This document shows, one piece after another, positions 1 to 9,007 of a stretch of DNA of 64,000 nt (position 1 is its first letter; each line of letters begins with the position of its first letter). The stretch spans positions 620,001 to 684,000 of the forward strand of contig JACJYN010000004.1 of the NCBI GenBank assembly GCA_020636095.1, read 5' to 3'. The notes beneath the pieces are model-generated. The model did no database searches. It saw only the letters and a list, made by a program, of their open reading frames with translations, and had not been told where the DNA came from. The translations under genes were made by a program, and so were the position numbers. Origin of the DNA: Lewinellaceae bacterium. GTDB taxonomy: Bacteria > Bacteroidota > Bacteroidia > Chitinophagales > Saprospiraceae.

Positions 1-1356
1 GATTTTGTCGACGATAAAGAAGCCTTTTGGAAGAAATTCGGAGTATTGATTGAAGAAGCAGACACCGAAGAATACCCCCGGGCGGAAAACAATGTCTTGT
101 CTGAAGGCCAGGCGCGCGCCATTCTGGATATGCGCCTGCAGAAACTGACCGGGCTGGAGCGGGATAAAGTACGGGATGAATATGATGAGATTCAGAAGCG
201 CATCGCTCACCTGAAGGCTATTCTGGAAAGTGAGGATTTGCAGCGGGAGATCATCAAGGAAGAACTGCTGGAGGTGAAAGAAAAATATGGCGATGAACGC
301 CGCACTGACATCAGCTATTCGGATGGTGAAATCAGCATTGAAGACATGATCCCCGATGAGGAGGTGGTAGTGACCATTTCTCACCTGGGCTATATCAAGC
401 GTACTCCGATCACGGAATACCGCACCCAAACTCGCGGAGGACGTGGGTCCCGGGGAACAAAGACCCGGGATGCGGACTTCGTGGAGCACCTTTTTATTGC
501 AACTACACACAATTACCTGCTCTTATTCACCGAGCAGGGCAGGTGCTTTTGGCTACGGGTCTACGAAATACCAGAGGCCGCAAAGAACTCTTCCGGGCGA
601 GTAATTCAAAATATCCTTTCTGTTCCAAAAGAGGACAAGGTCAAAGCCTATATTATTATCCAGGACCTCACCGATGAGGCGTTTTACAACAATAATTATA
701 TCGTCTTTGGCACGAAGCGGGGCCTGATAAAAAAGACGGCGGTTGAGGCGTATTCCCGCCCCCGCGCCGGTGGTATCAATGCCATTACCATCAATGAAGG
801 GGATCAGCTGCTGGAAGCCCGGCTCACCAACGGCCAGAATGAGATTTTCCTTGCCAGCCGCAATGGAAACGCCATTCGGTTCAATGAGGCTACTGTACGG
901 TCCATGGGCCGCACCGCCGCCGGCGTGAGGGGTATCTCCCTGAATGATGACGGTAAGGACGTGGTGGTGGGTATGGTTTGTATCGACCCGAACGATGCGG
1001 ATACCACCATTATGGTTATCTCTGAAAAAGGTATGGGCAAGCGGACGGAATTTGGAGAATACCGCCTGACCAACCGCGGCGGCAAAGGGGTGCGAAACAT
1101 GATGGTTACCGATAAAACCGGCGGGGTGGTTTCCATTAAAGCGGTAAAGGATGAAGATGACCTGATGATCACCAACCGGTCGGGCATTGTGATCCGCATG
1201 GCGGTCAGCGGTGTGCGGGTCATGGGCCGATCTACTCAGGGCGTGCGCCTGATACGCCTCGATTCCGACGATGCGATCGCTGATGTAGCAGTGATTCACG
1301 AATCGGAAGATGAAGCGCCGGATACAGAAATGTTGGCTGGCAATGAGGAGGAATAG
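1..1356 (+). CDS. gyrA: DNA gyrase subunit A, C-terminal part (5' end outside window)
   Basis: The reading frame is open from base 1, so only the last 451 residues are visible; the breakage-rejoining domain and active-site tyrosine lie upstream of the window. The visible part starts in the coiled-coil/tower region (AILDMRLQKLTGLE, typical of GyrA) and continues into the C-terminal DNA-wrapping beta-pinwheel. A GyrA-box-like motif QTRGGRG lies at bases 427-447, a slight variant of the usual Q(R/T)RGG(K/R)G. Pinwheel blade repeats follow (for example GTKRGLIKKT, ISEKGMGKRT, ITNRSGIVIR). The presence of the box argues for gyrase rather than topoisomerase IV ParC. The end is acidic (DEAPDTEMLAGNEEE), as is common in GyrA. 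It acts in the cytoplasm, introducing negative supercoils with GyrB. The next gene is 162 bases away and looks separately transcribed. Confidence 0.96.
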   Translation, partial: DFVDDKEAFWKKFGVLIEEADTEEYPRAENNVLSEGQARAILDMRLQKLTGLERDKVRDEYDEIQKRIAHLKAILESEDLQREIIKEELLEVKEKYGDERRTDISYSDGEISIEDMIPDEEVVVTISHLGYIKRTPITEYRTQTRGGRGSRGTKTRDADFVEHLFIATTHNYLLLFTEQGRCFWLRVYEIPEAAKNSSGRVIQNILSVPKEDKVKAYIIIQDLTDEAFYNNNYIVFGTKRGLIKKTAVEAYSRPRAGGINAITINEGDQLLEARLTNGQNEIFLASRNGNAIRFNEATVRSMGRTAAGVRGISLNDDGKDVVVGMVCIDPNDADTTIMVISEKGMGKRTEFGEYRLTNRGGKGVRNMMVTDKTGGVVSIKAVKDEDDLMITNRSGIVIRMAVSGVRVMGRSTQGVRLIRLDSDDAIADVAVIHESEDEAPDTEMLAGNEEE

Positions 1357-1478
1357 ACCCGGTATTAAATGCGGCCAGTTGGAGCAAAGATGGGTGTTGT
1401 TGTTAAAAGAATTTGTTTTTCGTCGATAATTTTAACATTTTGTAAATACCTAATGACAACCAATTGGCGTCAAAACTT

Positions 1479-1486
1479 TAGATTTG
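1479..1486 (+). promoter_or_regulatory. Candidate -7 promoter element (TAGATTTG) for the TPR gene
   Basis: TAGATTTG matches the Bacteroidota -7 consensus TAnnTTTG and lies 32 bases before the ATG at 1519. No convincing -33 TTTG is seen at the usual 17-23 base spacing, so this is a motif match only. The 162-base gap after gyrA is AT-rich and fits a new transcription unit. Confidence 0.35.
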
Positions 1487-1518
1487 TATCAAAATATTGA
1501 AAATAAATAAGAGTCACT

Positions 1519-2844
1519 ATGAAAAAACTGATTCTAGGCCTCCTGGCCGTTCTACTTATTACTGCTGCCTACGCCCAAGATGGTAAAAAAGCGCTGAAAG
1601 ATGCCAATAAGGCTTTCGGAACCTATAATCTAGATCCGACCGGGAATAAAGCCAAATTAAAGGAAGCGGTTGAACAGATCAACCTGGCGCTGGAAGATCC
1701 GGAAATTGCCAAAGACCCTACCGCCTGGGATACTAAAGGCAAAATCTACAATGAGATCACCAACCAGATCGTTGCCGTGCGCCAATTGGGAATGGGGAGC
1801 CTGAATGAACTGCCCAACGTGAAACATCCCGCACATGAAGCCGCCGAAGCTTTCATCAAAGCCTATGAGTTGGCCGATAAGAAATGGCAAACCAAAGACG
1901 CGCTGAAAGGCTTCCAGATGGCTCAGGGCAACCTGAGCAACATGGGTATTTTCCTCTACGAAGATCAGGACTATGAGGGCGCCTTCAAGGACTTTCAGAT
2001 GGTAGTTGATCTTCATGAGAAACTGAAAAAGGACTCTGAGAAGAGCGCCCTGGATGCAGCTGATGATTACAACAACCAATTGTATATCACCGGGTTGGCT
2101 GCTTTGAACGCCGGGCAGCCGGAAGCCGCCGCTGGTTATTTCCAGAAGCTGTATGATATGAAGTACGAGAAGGCGGCCATTTATGAAGCTTTGTATAAAG
2201 TTAAGGCGGAAGAAGATATCGACGCTGCTTACAAGTACATCGAAGAAGGCCGTAAACTTTTTCCGGACGATGTATCTCTGCTTTTTGCCGAGATCAACCA
2301 CTTCCTGCGCATCAATAAACTGAATGAATTGATCGAAAAACTGGAACTGGCTATCGCTAAAGAACCGGATAACGTTTCCCTGTATTCTACAATGGGTAAC
2401 GTTTACGATAACCTGTACCAGAAGGAAGCTCAGGAAGGCAACGCTGAAAAATCCCAGGAGTACTTTGATAAGGCGCTTAGTTACTACAAACAAGCAACTG
2501 AAAAGGATCCTACTTACTCGGACGCCGTCTATAGCATGGGTGCATTGTACTATAACAAAGCCGCTGCTATGACTTTGGAGCTCAATAAGCTGGCTGAAGA
2601 CTACTCTAAGGAGGGCCTCAAAAAATATGAAAAACTCAAAGATCAAATTTTCAGTGAATTCGATGAGGCGTTGCCCTATTTCCAAAAGGCCGAGGCGCTT
2701 AATCCGAATGATATGAACACCCTGATCGCACTCAAAGAGATTTACGCGAGGAAGGATGACCTTGAGAAGTCAAATGTGTTCAAGGAGCGGCTGGATAAAG
2801 TTCAAGCCGGGGAAACCATCGATTCGTCTTATTTTAAGAAGTAA
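1519..2844 (+). CDS. Secreted tetratricopeptide-repeat protein
   Basis: This is a 441-residue protein with a Sec signal peptide (MKKLILGLLAVLLITAAYAQ, cleavage near residue 20). The mature part is almost entirely helical and carries tetratricopeptide repeats: a block at about 125-250 and a clearer set at 275-430 (NVSLYSTMGNVYDNLYQ, AVYSMGALYYNKA, PNDMNTLIALKEIYARKDD). No catalytic motif is visible, so a protein-binding scaffold in the periplasm or at the outer membrane is the reasonable reading; the partner is unknown. Lysine and glutamate are abundant. It is a single-gene unit: gyrA ends 162 bases upstream and a strong terminator follows. Proteins of this build are common in Bacteroidota and mostly uncharacterised. 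The class is certain, the function is not. Confidence 0.85.
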   Translation: MKKLILGLLAVLLITAAYAQDGKKALKDANKAFGTYNLDPTGNKAKLKEAVEQINLALEDPEIAKDPTAWDTKGKIYNEITNQIVAVRQLGMGSLNELPNVKHPAHEAAEAFIKAYELADKKWQTKDALKGFQMAQGNLSNMGIFLYEDQDYEGAFKDFQMVVDLHEKLKKDSEKSALDAADDYNNQLYITGLAALNAGQPEAAAGYFQKLYDMKYEKAAIYEALYKVKAEEDIDAAYKYIEEGRKLFPDDVSLLFAEINHFLRINKLNELIEKLELAIAKEPDNVSLYSTMGNVYDNLYQKEAQEGNAEKSQEYFDKALSYYKQATEKDPTYSDAVYSMGALYYNKAAAMTLELNKLAEDYSKEGLKKYEKLKDQIFSEFDEALPYFQKAEALNPNDMNTLIALKEIYARKDDLEKSNVFKERLDKVQAGETIDSSYFKK

Positions 2845-2867
2845 GCAATTCCTGGTTCGATGATTCA

Positions 2868-2905
2868 AAGAGGGGAACCTTGATCCCGGGGTTCCCCTCT
2901 TATAA
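2868..2905 (+). terminator. Rho-independent terminator after the TPR gene
   Basis: Perfect 12-bp stem: AAGAGGGGAACC at 2868-2879 pairs with GGTTCCCCTCTT at 2890-2901 across a 10-base loop, followed by a short AT-rich tract. It starts 24 bases after the TPR stop codon. Confidence 0.8.
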
Positions 2906-2959
2906 TTTTCACGCCTTTTAACAATCAGAAGCCAGAAATATTTTTAAAAGACCTTGTCC

Positions 2960-4279
2960 ATGAAGCCAGTTGTAAAAGTTTTCAAGTTTGGAGGCTCCTC
3001 GTTAAAGGATGCCGCCGCCATTCAGAACGTCGCCAATATTCTTCAGAACCACAAGGGGAAACGGCTGGTTATTGTCGTTTCTGCTATGGGCAAAACAACC
3101 AATGCCCTGGAGAAAGTAGTCGAAGCACACGCTGCCAAAACCGGACAGGCGTTCTCGATCCTCAATGACATAAAGGCACAGCACTATCGCCTGATTGACG
3201 AGCTTTTCGGGAAGGATGACGAGGTGTATGCCGCAGTGAACGATGCCTTCGTGGAGGTGGAATGGATACTGGAGGAAGAACCCCATGAAAACTACGATTA
3301 CATGTACGACCAGATCGTTTCCGTAGGAGAATTGGTTTCCTCCAAGATCGTAACGGCTTATTTGAACAAGGTGGGCCTTCCTGTACAGTGGCTGGATGCA
3401 CGGGATATAATCCTCACCGATGATATATTTCGGGAAGGCTGGGTGCAGTGGGAAGAGACTCTGGAGCGTTCGGCTAAGATCGCACGCCCGATGCTGGACA
3501 AGGGGGAATTTATACTGACCCAGGGCTTTATCGGCAGTACTTCCGAAAACTTTACTACTACCCTCGGCAGGGAAGGGTCCGATTATACAGCAGCCATCTT
3601 TTCCTTTTGCCTCGATGCCGAAGATATGACCATCTGGAAAGATGTGCCCGGGGTGTTGACTGCCGACCCCCGTCTGTTTGAGAATGTGGTTAAACTAGAC
3701 CGCCTCTCTTATAAGGAAGCCATCGAGATGACCTATTATGGGGCCAAAGTGATCCACCCCAAGACCATCAAGCCGCTTCAGAATAAAAGCATCCCTCTTT
3801 ACGTCAAATCCTTTATTGAACCGGAAGGGGAGGGAACCCTCGTTTCCGATGAGGTAGAAGACAATTACCCCCCCATGGTGGCCGTTGAACCGGATCAATG
3901 CTTGCTGCAGATAAGTACCCGCGATTTTTCTTTCGTAGCCGAGCACCACATCAGCTATATGTTTAAGCTGATCGCAGACCTGCGCATCCAGGTCAATATG
4001 ATGCAGAATTCAGCTATTAGCTTTAACATCTGTATCAATGATATCGACGACAAGGCCGACCGCTTTGCCGAATTGCTCAAAGATAAATTCAAGGTGATGC
4101 TGGATCGTGGGCTGGAGATGATCACCGTCCGCCATTATCAGGAGGATGTACTGGATAACCTCCGCCGGGGCAAACTCGTCCTGCTGGAAGAAAGGATCAG
4201 GGACACTACTGCCCAAATGGTAGTGAAGGATGTGCCCGTCATGCGCCGCAAATTGGTGCCGGGATATGAGCCCCAATAA
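2960..4279 (+). CDS. lysC: Aspartate kinase (monofunctional)
   Basis: Phosphorylates L-aspartate to 4-phospho-aspartate, the first step toward lysine, threonine, methionine and diaminopimelate. The 439-residue product begins with the family's KFGGSS motif near residue 8 and has the amino-acid-kinase segments TQGFIGS and GREGSDYTAA (residues about 180-215). The regulatory C-terminal part (about 300-439) has the spacing of paired ACT domains and probably senses end products. A TTG two codons upstream (2954) could also initiate, but the ATG at 2960 is preferred. No homoserine dehydrogenase domain is fused, unlike ThrA. It stands alone between a terminator and a PfkB kinase 77 bases downstream. 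The gene could equally be called by another aspartokinase symbol because isozyme identity cannot be read from sequence. Confidence 0.93.
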   Translation: MKPVVKVFKFGGSSLKDAAAIQNVANILQNHKGKRLVIVVSAMGKTTNALEKVVEAHAAKTGQAFSILNDIKAQHYRLIDELFGKDDEVYAAVNDAFVEVEWILEEEPHENYDYMYDQIVSVGELVSSKIVTAYLNKVGLPVQWLDARDIILTDDIFREGWVQWEETLERSAKIARPMLDKGEFILTQGFIGSTSENFTTTLGREGSDYTAAIFSFCLDAEDMTIWKDVPGVLTADPRLFENVVKLDRLSYKEAIEMTYYGAKVIHPKTIKPLQNKSIPLYVKSFIEPEGEGTLVSDEVEDNYPPMVAVEPDQCLLQISTRDFSFVAEHHISYMFKLIADLRIQVNMMQNSAISFNICINDIDDKADRFAELLKDKFKVMLDRGLEMITVRHYQEDVLDNLRRGKLVLLEERIRDTTAQMVVKDVPVMRRKLVPGYEPQ

Positions 4280-4356
4280 TTGTCAAAAGATTAAAAAAAA
4301 TAGCTAGTCAGGAATTATTCAGTATATTTAACGGAGACAAAAGAGTTTCCATTAAT

Positions 4357-5361
4357 ATGATACCTCAATCCAAGATCGCTGTCCTTGGCCCTATTCCCTA
4401 CGACCACATTACGACGAGTAGGGGAACCGTCATTGTGAAATATGGGTGTGTAACCCATCCTGCCATCGCCTTAGCCAGATTGCTGGAAGGCGCCGGCACT
4501 GTATTTCCGGTGACCCATATCCGCCGGAAGGATGAGCATGATGTACACGCCCTCTTATCCCAATATGAGAATATCGGTTTAGACGGGGTGTATTCCCACC
4601 TCGACCAGGGAGATGTGATCCAGCTTCGGTTTATTGACCAGAACAACCGCCTGGAAAAGCAAACGGCTTTTATGCCGCCCATACGCCCGGAAGATATCGC
4701 TCCCCTCATCGACTGCGACGTCTTTGTATGCGTTCCTATATCTGATTATGAAGTGCCGCTTGAAACATTGCAGTACATAAAAGCCAACCGCCGGGAAAAC
4801 GCCATTACTATTTTTGACGCACACGGCCCTACTACTACGGTGACTACTTCCGGTGACCGGCTCCGCCGATTTTGGGTCGAACGAGACTTGTGGTTGCCTT
4901 ACATCGACGTCATCAAAATGAACATCGAAGAGGCGGGCTGCTGTTGGTTCAAAAAAGAATACAAAGCAGAAGAGTTAAAAGACGAATACTGGGAGCTCTC
5001 TGAAAGTGAGATGGCGGAATTTGCGCTGTATGTTTTGGAGCGAGGAGTCAAAGCGGTGGTAATCACCCTGGACGCCAGAGGATGCATGGCTTATTCCATG
5101 CCCAACGGCCAGTTTAAAGCCGAGTTTATCCCTTCGGTTCCCGTCAGTGAAGTAATCGATACCACCGGATGTGGAGACTCCTTCGCCGGAGGGCTGGCTT
5201 TTGGCCTGTTGCATGATACAACTGACTACGTTAAAGCCGCTCAATATGCCAACGCCCTGGGCGCCATGCGTACACAAGGGACCACTTTCGAAGTGTTCAA
5301 ATCTTTGGAAGAAACCAACAACCTGATCCGGCGACACTACGAAGAACAGGCCCGGGTATAG
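4357..5361 (+). CDS. PfkB-family carbohydrate/nucleoside kinase
   Basis: A 334-residue kinase of the ribokinase/PfkB superfamily. The diagnostic C-terminal signature DTTGCGDSFAGG is at about 268-279, with the catalytic base Asp274 and the anion-hole glycines. The N-terminus (KIAVLGPIPYDHI) and the core fit the family, but the N-terminal signature is poor, so the substrate cannot be assigned; sugar, adenosine and aminoimidazole riboside kinases all share this fold. An insertion around 160-230 (FWVERDLWLPYIDVIKMN) holds the ATP-proximal strand. It lies between aspartate kinase and tilS on the same strand with gaps of 77 and 72 bases, which gives no pathway clue. It is cytoplasmic with no signal sequence. 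Confidence 0.85.
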   Translation: MIPQSKIAVLGPIPYDHITTSRGTVIVKYGCVTHPAIALARLLEGAGTVFPVTHIRRKDEHDVHALLSQYENIGLDGVYSHLDQGDVIQLRFIDQNNRLEKQTAFMPPIRPEDIAPLIDCDVFVCVPISDYEVPLETLQYIKANRRENAITIFDAHGPTTTVTTSGDRLRRFWVERDLWLPYIDVIKMNIEEAGCCWFKKEYKAEELKDEYWELSESEMAEFALYVLERGVKAVVITLDARGCMAYSMPNGQFKAEFIPSVPVSEVIDTTGCGDSFAGGLAFGLLHDTTDYVKAAQYANALGAMRTQGTTFEVFKSLEETNNLIRRHYEEQARV

Positions 5362-5433
5362 AGGGAAGACAAGCGCCTGAACCGTTTCAAAATTCTTTGG
5401 AATAAAGTCTGCCGTCTAATAATATCATAGTCC

Positions 5434-6771
5434 GTGCTAAAGGAATTTCTTCATTTTTTGGAAAAGGAACAACTGCTGGATACTGACAGCCGTGTGTTGT
5501 TGGCGGTCAGCGGGGGTGTTGACTCGGTAGCCATGGGCCATTTATTTCAGAAAGCCGGCCTGTCCTTTGGGGTGGGCCATTGCAATTTTCAGCTGCGTGG
5601 CCAGGCTTCGGATGAAGACGAGCGATTTGTTCTTGGCCTGGCTGAGGCTTGGGGCGTTCCAGCCTTTTCCCGGCGCTTTGATACCGAAACCTACGCCCGG
5701 GAAACGGGCCAGTCTGTACAACTAGCGGCCAGAATGCTTCGATATGCCTGGCTGGAAGAGGTGAGACAGGAAAATAGCTTTACGCACATCGCCACCGCAC
5801 ACCACCTGAACGATAGTATCGAGACCCTTTTTTTCAACCTCACCAAGGGATGCGGCATCCGGGGGCTGCACGGTATACCATTGAAAAACGGGCTCATTAT
5901 CCGGCCGTTGCTTTTTGCCAGCCGCGAGCAGCTGGAGCAATACGCAGGGGAACAGAATATTGCTTACCGGGAGGACGTCACCAACCGGGAAACCAAATAC
6001 CAGCGCAACAAGATTCGCCAACGGGTTATTCCCGTCCTTAAGGAAATCAATCCTTCCTTTGAGCCAACCATGGCGGAAAATATCGATCGCTTTCGACAGT
6101 TGGAGCACCTGCTGGATTGGGCTATGCGGCACATTGCCCAGGAAGCCATCCTGTCCTACGGAGACCCTTTCCGCCTGAGTATCGAAGAACTGGAAACATT
6201 CGACTCCGTTCTCCCTACTGTGCTTTTTGAATTCCTGCATCCGTACGGGTTCAACTCCAGCCAGGTGCAACAACTTTCCCAAAGCCTGAATAATACCGGC
6301 GCTATTTTCCTGTCTCCAGGTTATCGCCTGCTGGTTGAAAGGGAAGAGATCGTGGTGGAAAAAACTACCGAAAAGAAAGAGATAGCGAGCTTTCACCTCA
6401 CTCCCGAAACCAGGGATATGGCTGTTCCGGGCGGAAGGCTGAACCTTTCATATCAAGAGGGGCCGCCGACCACATTCCCTAAGGATAGTTGGCAAACTTT
6501 TCTGGATGCGGATAGCCTGGAGTTTCCCCTGACACTCCGGCACTGGAGAGCCGGCGATGTTTTTCAACCCCTGGGTATGGAGGGAAAGCACCAGAAATTG
6601 CAGGATTTTTTCAACAACCAGAAGGTGAGCCGTTTTAATAAGGAGAAGGTTTGGATTCTTGAAGATGCCACCGGGCGGATTTGTTGGGTAGTTGGCCACC
6701 GGGTCGACGAAAGATGTAAACTTTCACCGTCTACCCGAAATTATTGGGCCTTGAAATTTCAAAAAGCGTGA
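5434..6771 (+). CDS. tilS: tRNA(Ile)-lysidine synthetase
   Basis: Adds lysine to cytidine 34 of the AUA-reading tRNA-Ile, converting its codon specificity from AUG to AUA; ATP-dependent and normally essential. The N-terminal PP-loop SGGVDS is at residues 26-31, followed by the family's GHCNFQLRG and ATAHHLNDSIET segments and GIRGLHGIP. The C-terminal domain near 370-440 has LRHWRAGDVFQPLGM and the KLQDFF motif, as in full-length TilS. At 445 residues it is of normal length. The chosen start is GTG at 5434; no in-frame ATG lies close enough to leave the PP-loop intact. The next real start (6819) lies 47 bases after this stop. Confidence 0.95.
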   Translation: MLKEFLHFLEKEQLLDTDSRVLLAVSGGVDSVAMGHLFQKAGLSFGVGHCNFQLRGQASDEDERFVLGLAEAWGVPAFSRRFDTETYARETGQSVQLAARMLRYAWLEEVRQENSFTHIATAHHLNDSIETLFFNLTKGCGIRGLHGIPLKNGLIIRPLLFASREQLEQYAGEQNIAYREDVTNRETKYQRNKIRQRVIPVLKEINPSFEPTMAENIDRFRQLEHLLDWAMRHIAQEAILSYGDPFRLSIEELETFDSVLPTVLFEFLHPYGFNSSQVQQLSQSLNNTGAIFLSPGYRLLVEREEIVVEKTTEKKEIASFHLTPETRDMAVPGGRLNLSYQEGPPTTFPKDSWQTFLDADSLEFPLTLRHWRAGDVFQPLGMEGKHQKLQDFFNNQKVSRFNKEKVWILEDATGRICWVVGHRVDERCKLSPSTRNYWALKFQKA

Positions 6772-6818
6772 AGGCCATTGAACCAGACAATGATTTCATT
6801 AACTTTATTAATCCCGTT

Positions 6819-7895
6819 ATGAAGAAACTGATACCTCTTTTTATTTCAATTCTTGCATTCAGCTCCCTAATAGCCCAGGTAGGCGTGGAGGCGCCTATGA
6901 CTAACCAGCCACTGATCACTAAACGGACAGCCAGTTGGTGCCCTCTCTGTGGCGGTTGGGGATGGGCCCTTTTTAGAGGGCTACTGGAAGATAATACGGA
7001 GAATGCGCTGCTTGTCGCCGCTCATTACAGTGGAGATTACTTAAATCCGGCAGCTGTTGCCATCACCAACAACTTTGGTGGCTTTGGGCAACCTACTTTC
7101 TTTGTTAACAACGCGAACCAAAATGCCAATTCCAGTAACGGCGCTACCGTCCGGAATAACGTCAAAACACTGGTGCAGGCCATTAACGCCCAACCTCCTG
7201 TCGTGCAGGCCGGCCTGCGGGCCAGCATTGATGACAATTATGCGGTAGAGGTAGAAGCTAAAGCCAAATTCTTTGAAGCAACAGAAGGGGAGTACTACCT
7301 GGGGGCTTACCTCATTCAGCGCAACTTCATAGCTTACCAGGCCGGCCAGGGTAATGCGGCGGAACATAAACAGATGCTGCGGCTATCTTTTAACGGAGAA
7401 CCTTTCGGCCAACTCATCGCAAGCGGCAGCATTAGTGCCGGGACGGAAGTGGGCCTTTCTTTTAACATCGGCTATTCAGATTGGGAACAAGCGGGAATTG
7501 TCGATATCGATGCTGTATACGATGACAACTTCGAGGTCGCCACCATAATCTGGAAAAAAGAAGGCGATACTTTTCAGGTGGTGAACACCAATGCAACCGA
7601 CATTGACATCCTATCTGGCCTGGCGGAATTCCGTCAATTAGCTGTTTTCCGAGCCTACCCAACGCCCGCCACTGAGGAAGTGACGGTTCAACTGGAATTC
7701 TCAGAAACTTTGTCTGGCGCTCAACTTCAGCTGCTGGATGTCAATGGCGCCCTCTTGCGAACATTATTCACCGGGAATTTCACAGCCGGGGCACATACCT
7801 TCAGCCTGCAACGGGCTGGTTTACCAACAGGACAGTACTTCCTGCAACTATCGGCCGAAGGAACAACAACCGGCCAACCAATTCTATTCAAATGA
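6819..7895 (+). CDS. Omp28-like thioredoxin-fold protein with T9SS sorting domain
   Basis: A 358-residue exported protein. The start is set at ATG 6819 because it gives a clean signal peptide (MKKLIPLFISILAFSSLIAQ); the frame stays open upstream into tilS but that stretch is not signal-like. The mature N-terminus has a Cys41-Pro-Leu-Cys44 pair in a thioredoxin-like setting (ASWCPLCGGWGW) and the cis-proline region GQPTFFVN, as in the Omp28-related family. The last 80 residues (AYPTPATEEVTVQL to the end) form a type A T9SS C-terminal sorting domain, so the protein is probably carried across the outer membrane and attached or released. The redox-like CxxC suggests disulfide chemistry, but this is not proven. 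The following gene has the same export signal. Confidence 0.85.
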   Translation: MKKLIPLFISILAFSSLIAQVGVEAPMTNQPLITKRTASWCPLCGGWGWALFRGLLEDNTENALLVAAHYSGDYLNPAAVAITNNFGGFGQPTFFVNNANQNANSSNGATVRNNVKTLVQAINAQPPVVQAGLRASIDDNYAVEVEAKAKFFEATEGEYYLGAYLIQRNFIAYQAGQGNAAEHKQMLRLSFNGEPFGQLIASGSISAGTEVGLSFNIGYSDWEQAGIVDIDAVYDDNFEVATIIWKKEGDTFQVVNTNATDIDILSGLAEFRQLAVFRAYPTPATEEVTVQLEFSETLSGAQLQLLDVNGALLRTLFTGNFTAGAHTFSLQRAGLPTGQYFLQLSAEGTTTGQPILFK

Positions 7896-7987
7896 AAATG
7901 AAGCCCGAAGTGACGCTTTTTCCGACAATTCCGTAAAAGAGAAATGGTGTCGCTTCCCTCAATGCCACAGCACAAATCAGTAGTGTG

Positions 7988-9007
7988 ATGAAAAAATTAC
8001 CTATTTTATGGTTTTTACTTGGCACTGTCCTTTTTATGCAGGCGCAAGACACCTTCTCCATAGTAGCAGTCGATCCTGTGACAGGGGAAGTCGGTAGCGC
8101 CGGCGCCTCCTGTGTGCAGGGCGCAGGCTCAATTGGGGGAGTTATTCTTTTAAACGGCATCATCCCCGGGCGGGGCGGGATTAACGCTCAGGCTTTCATT
8201 TGCATAAATCCGCACATCAATTTAGATAATGCCATGGCCCGCATGGAGGAGGGGCTTTCTCCTCAGGAGATCATCGACTGGCTTCTGGAAAATGATGAGT
8301 GCTTTTCTCAGAATTTTGACCCATCTTACCGACAATATGGAATTGCCGACTTCGGGCCGGACGGCCAACCAAGGACAGCATCTCATACGGGCATTAATGC
8401 CGACGATTGGAAGGGGCACATCACCGGACCCAACTACGCGATACAGGGTAACATCCTCAAAGGGCCGGAGGTGCTAGATTCTATGGAAGCTCGTTTTCTG
8501 GCTACCGAAGGCTCACTGGCATTCAAGTTGATGGCAGCCATGCAGGGCGCTAATATGGTGGGGGCCGATTCCCGTTGCACCGCCGCTGGCACTTCTTCCA
8601 CCTCGGCCTTCCTTCGGGTTTTTCGTCCAGAGGACGAACCGGACGCGCCCTACCTCGAACTGAATGTAGCGGAAACACCGACGGGCGTTGAACCCATTGA
8701 TTCCCTGCAACAGCTTTTCGATGAGTGGGTAATGACCGGCACGGCGCCGCCGCAAACCGGTAACTCCTGGTTTCAGTTCTATCCCAATCCCAGCAGCGGG
8801 CGGTCCCGCCTGTTTACCAATGACTTGCAACGGGCGGCAGGCAGCATCATTCGCATTTATAACCTGCAGGGGCAGTTGCTACTGAAAACAAAATTCGGCG
8901 GACAGGGCATGGAAATCCTCTTGCCGGCAAAAGGCATTTTGCTGCTGCAGGTATCCAACCCCACCGGACAGATACTGCACACTCAAAGTGTTGTCAATAG
9001 GGAATGA
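7988..9007 (+). CDS. DUF1028 protein with T9SS sorting domain
   Basis: A 339-residue exported protein. Signal peptide to about residue 20 (FLLGTVLFMQAQ), then a DUF1028 domain at about 21-235. Its start DTFSIVAVDPVTGEVGSAG and the later GNILKGPEVLDSM and GADSRCTAAGTSSTSAF are characteristic. DUF1028 is predicted to have an Ntn-hydrolase-like fold; its biological substrate is unknown. The C-terminal 80 residues (FQFYPNPSSGRSRLF onward) are a T9SS sorting domain with the usual YPNP opening. GTG at 7985 directly precedes the ATG at 7988; the ATG is taken. It follows the Omp28-like gene by 92 bases and overlaps the next gene by 4 bases (ATGA), which implies coupled translation. Confidence 0.88.
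   Translation: MKKLPILWFLLGTVLFMQAQDTFSIVAVDPVTGEVGSAGASCVQGAGSIGGVILLNGIIPGRGGINAQAFICINPHINLDNAMARMEEGLSPQEIIDWLLENDECFSQNFDPSYRQYGIADFGPDGQPRTASHTGINADDWKGHITGPNYAIQGNILKGPEVLDSMEARFLATEGSLAFKLMAAMQGANMVGADSRCTAAGTSSTSAFLRVFRPEDEPDAPYLELNVAETPTGVEPIDSLQQLFDEWVMTGTAPPQTGNSWFQFYPNPSSGRSRLFTNDLQRAAGSIIRIYNLQGQLLLKTKFGGQGMEILLPAKGILLLQVSNPTGQILHTQSVVNRE

Noticed and set aside
553..1299. 248-codon frame antisense to gyrA
   Set aside because: It is fully antisense to a conserved pinwheel region and reads as His/Asn-rich sequence with no domain; an artefact of codon bias.
2902..2959. Lysine riboswitch ahead of aspartate kinase
   Set aside because: The space between the terminator and the start is under 60 bases, too short for the known lysine aptamer, and no matching stem was seen.
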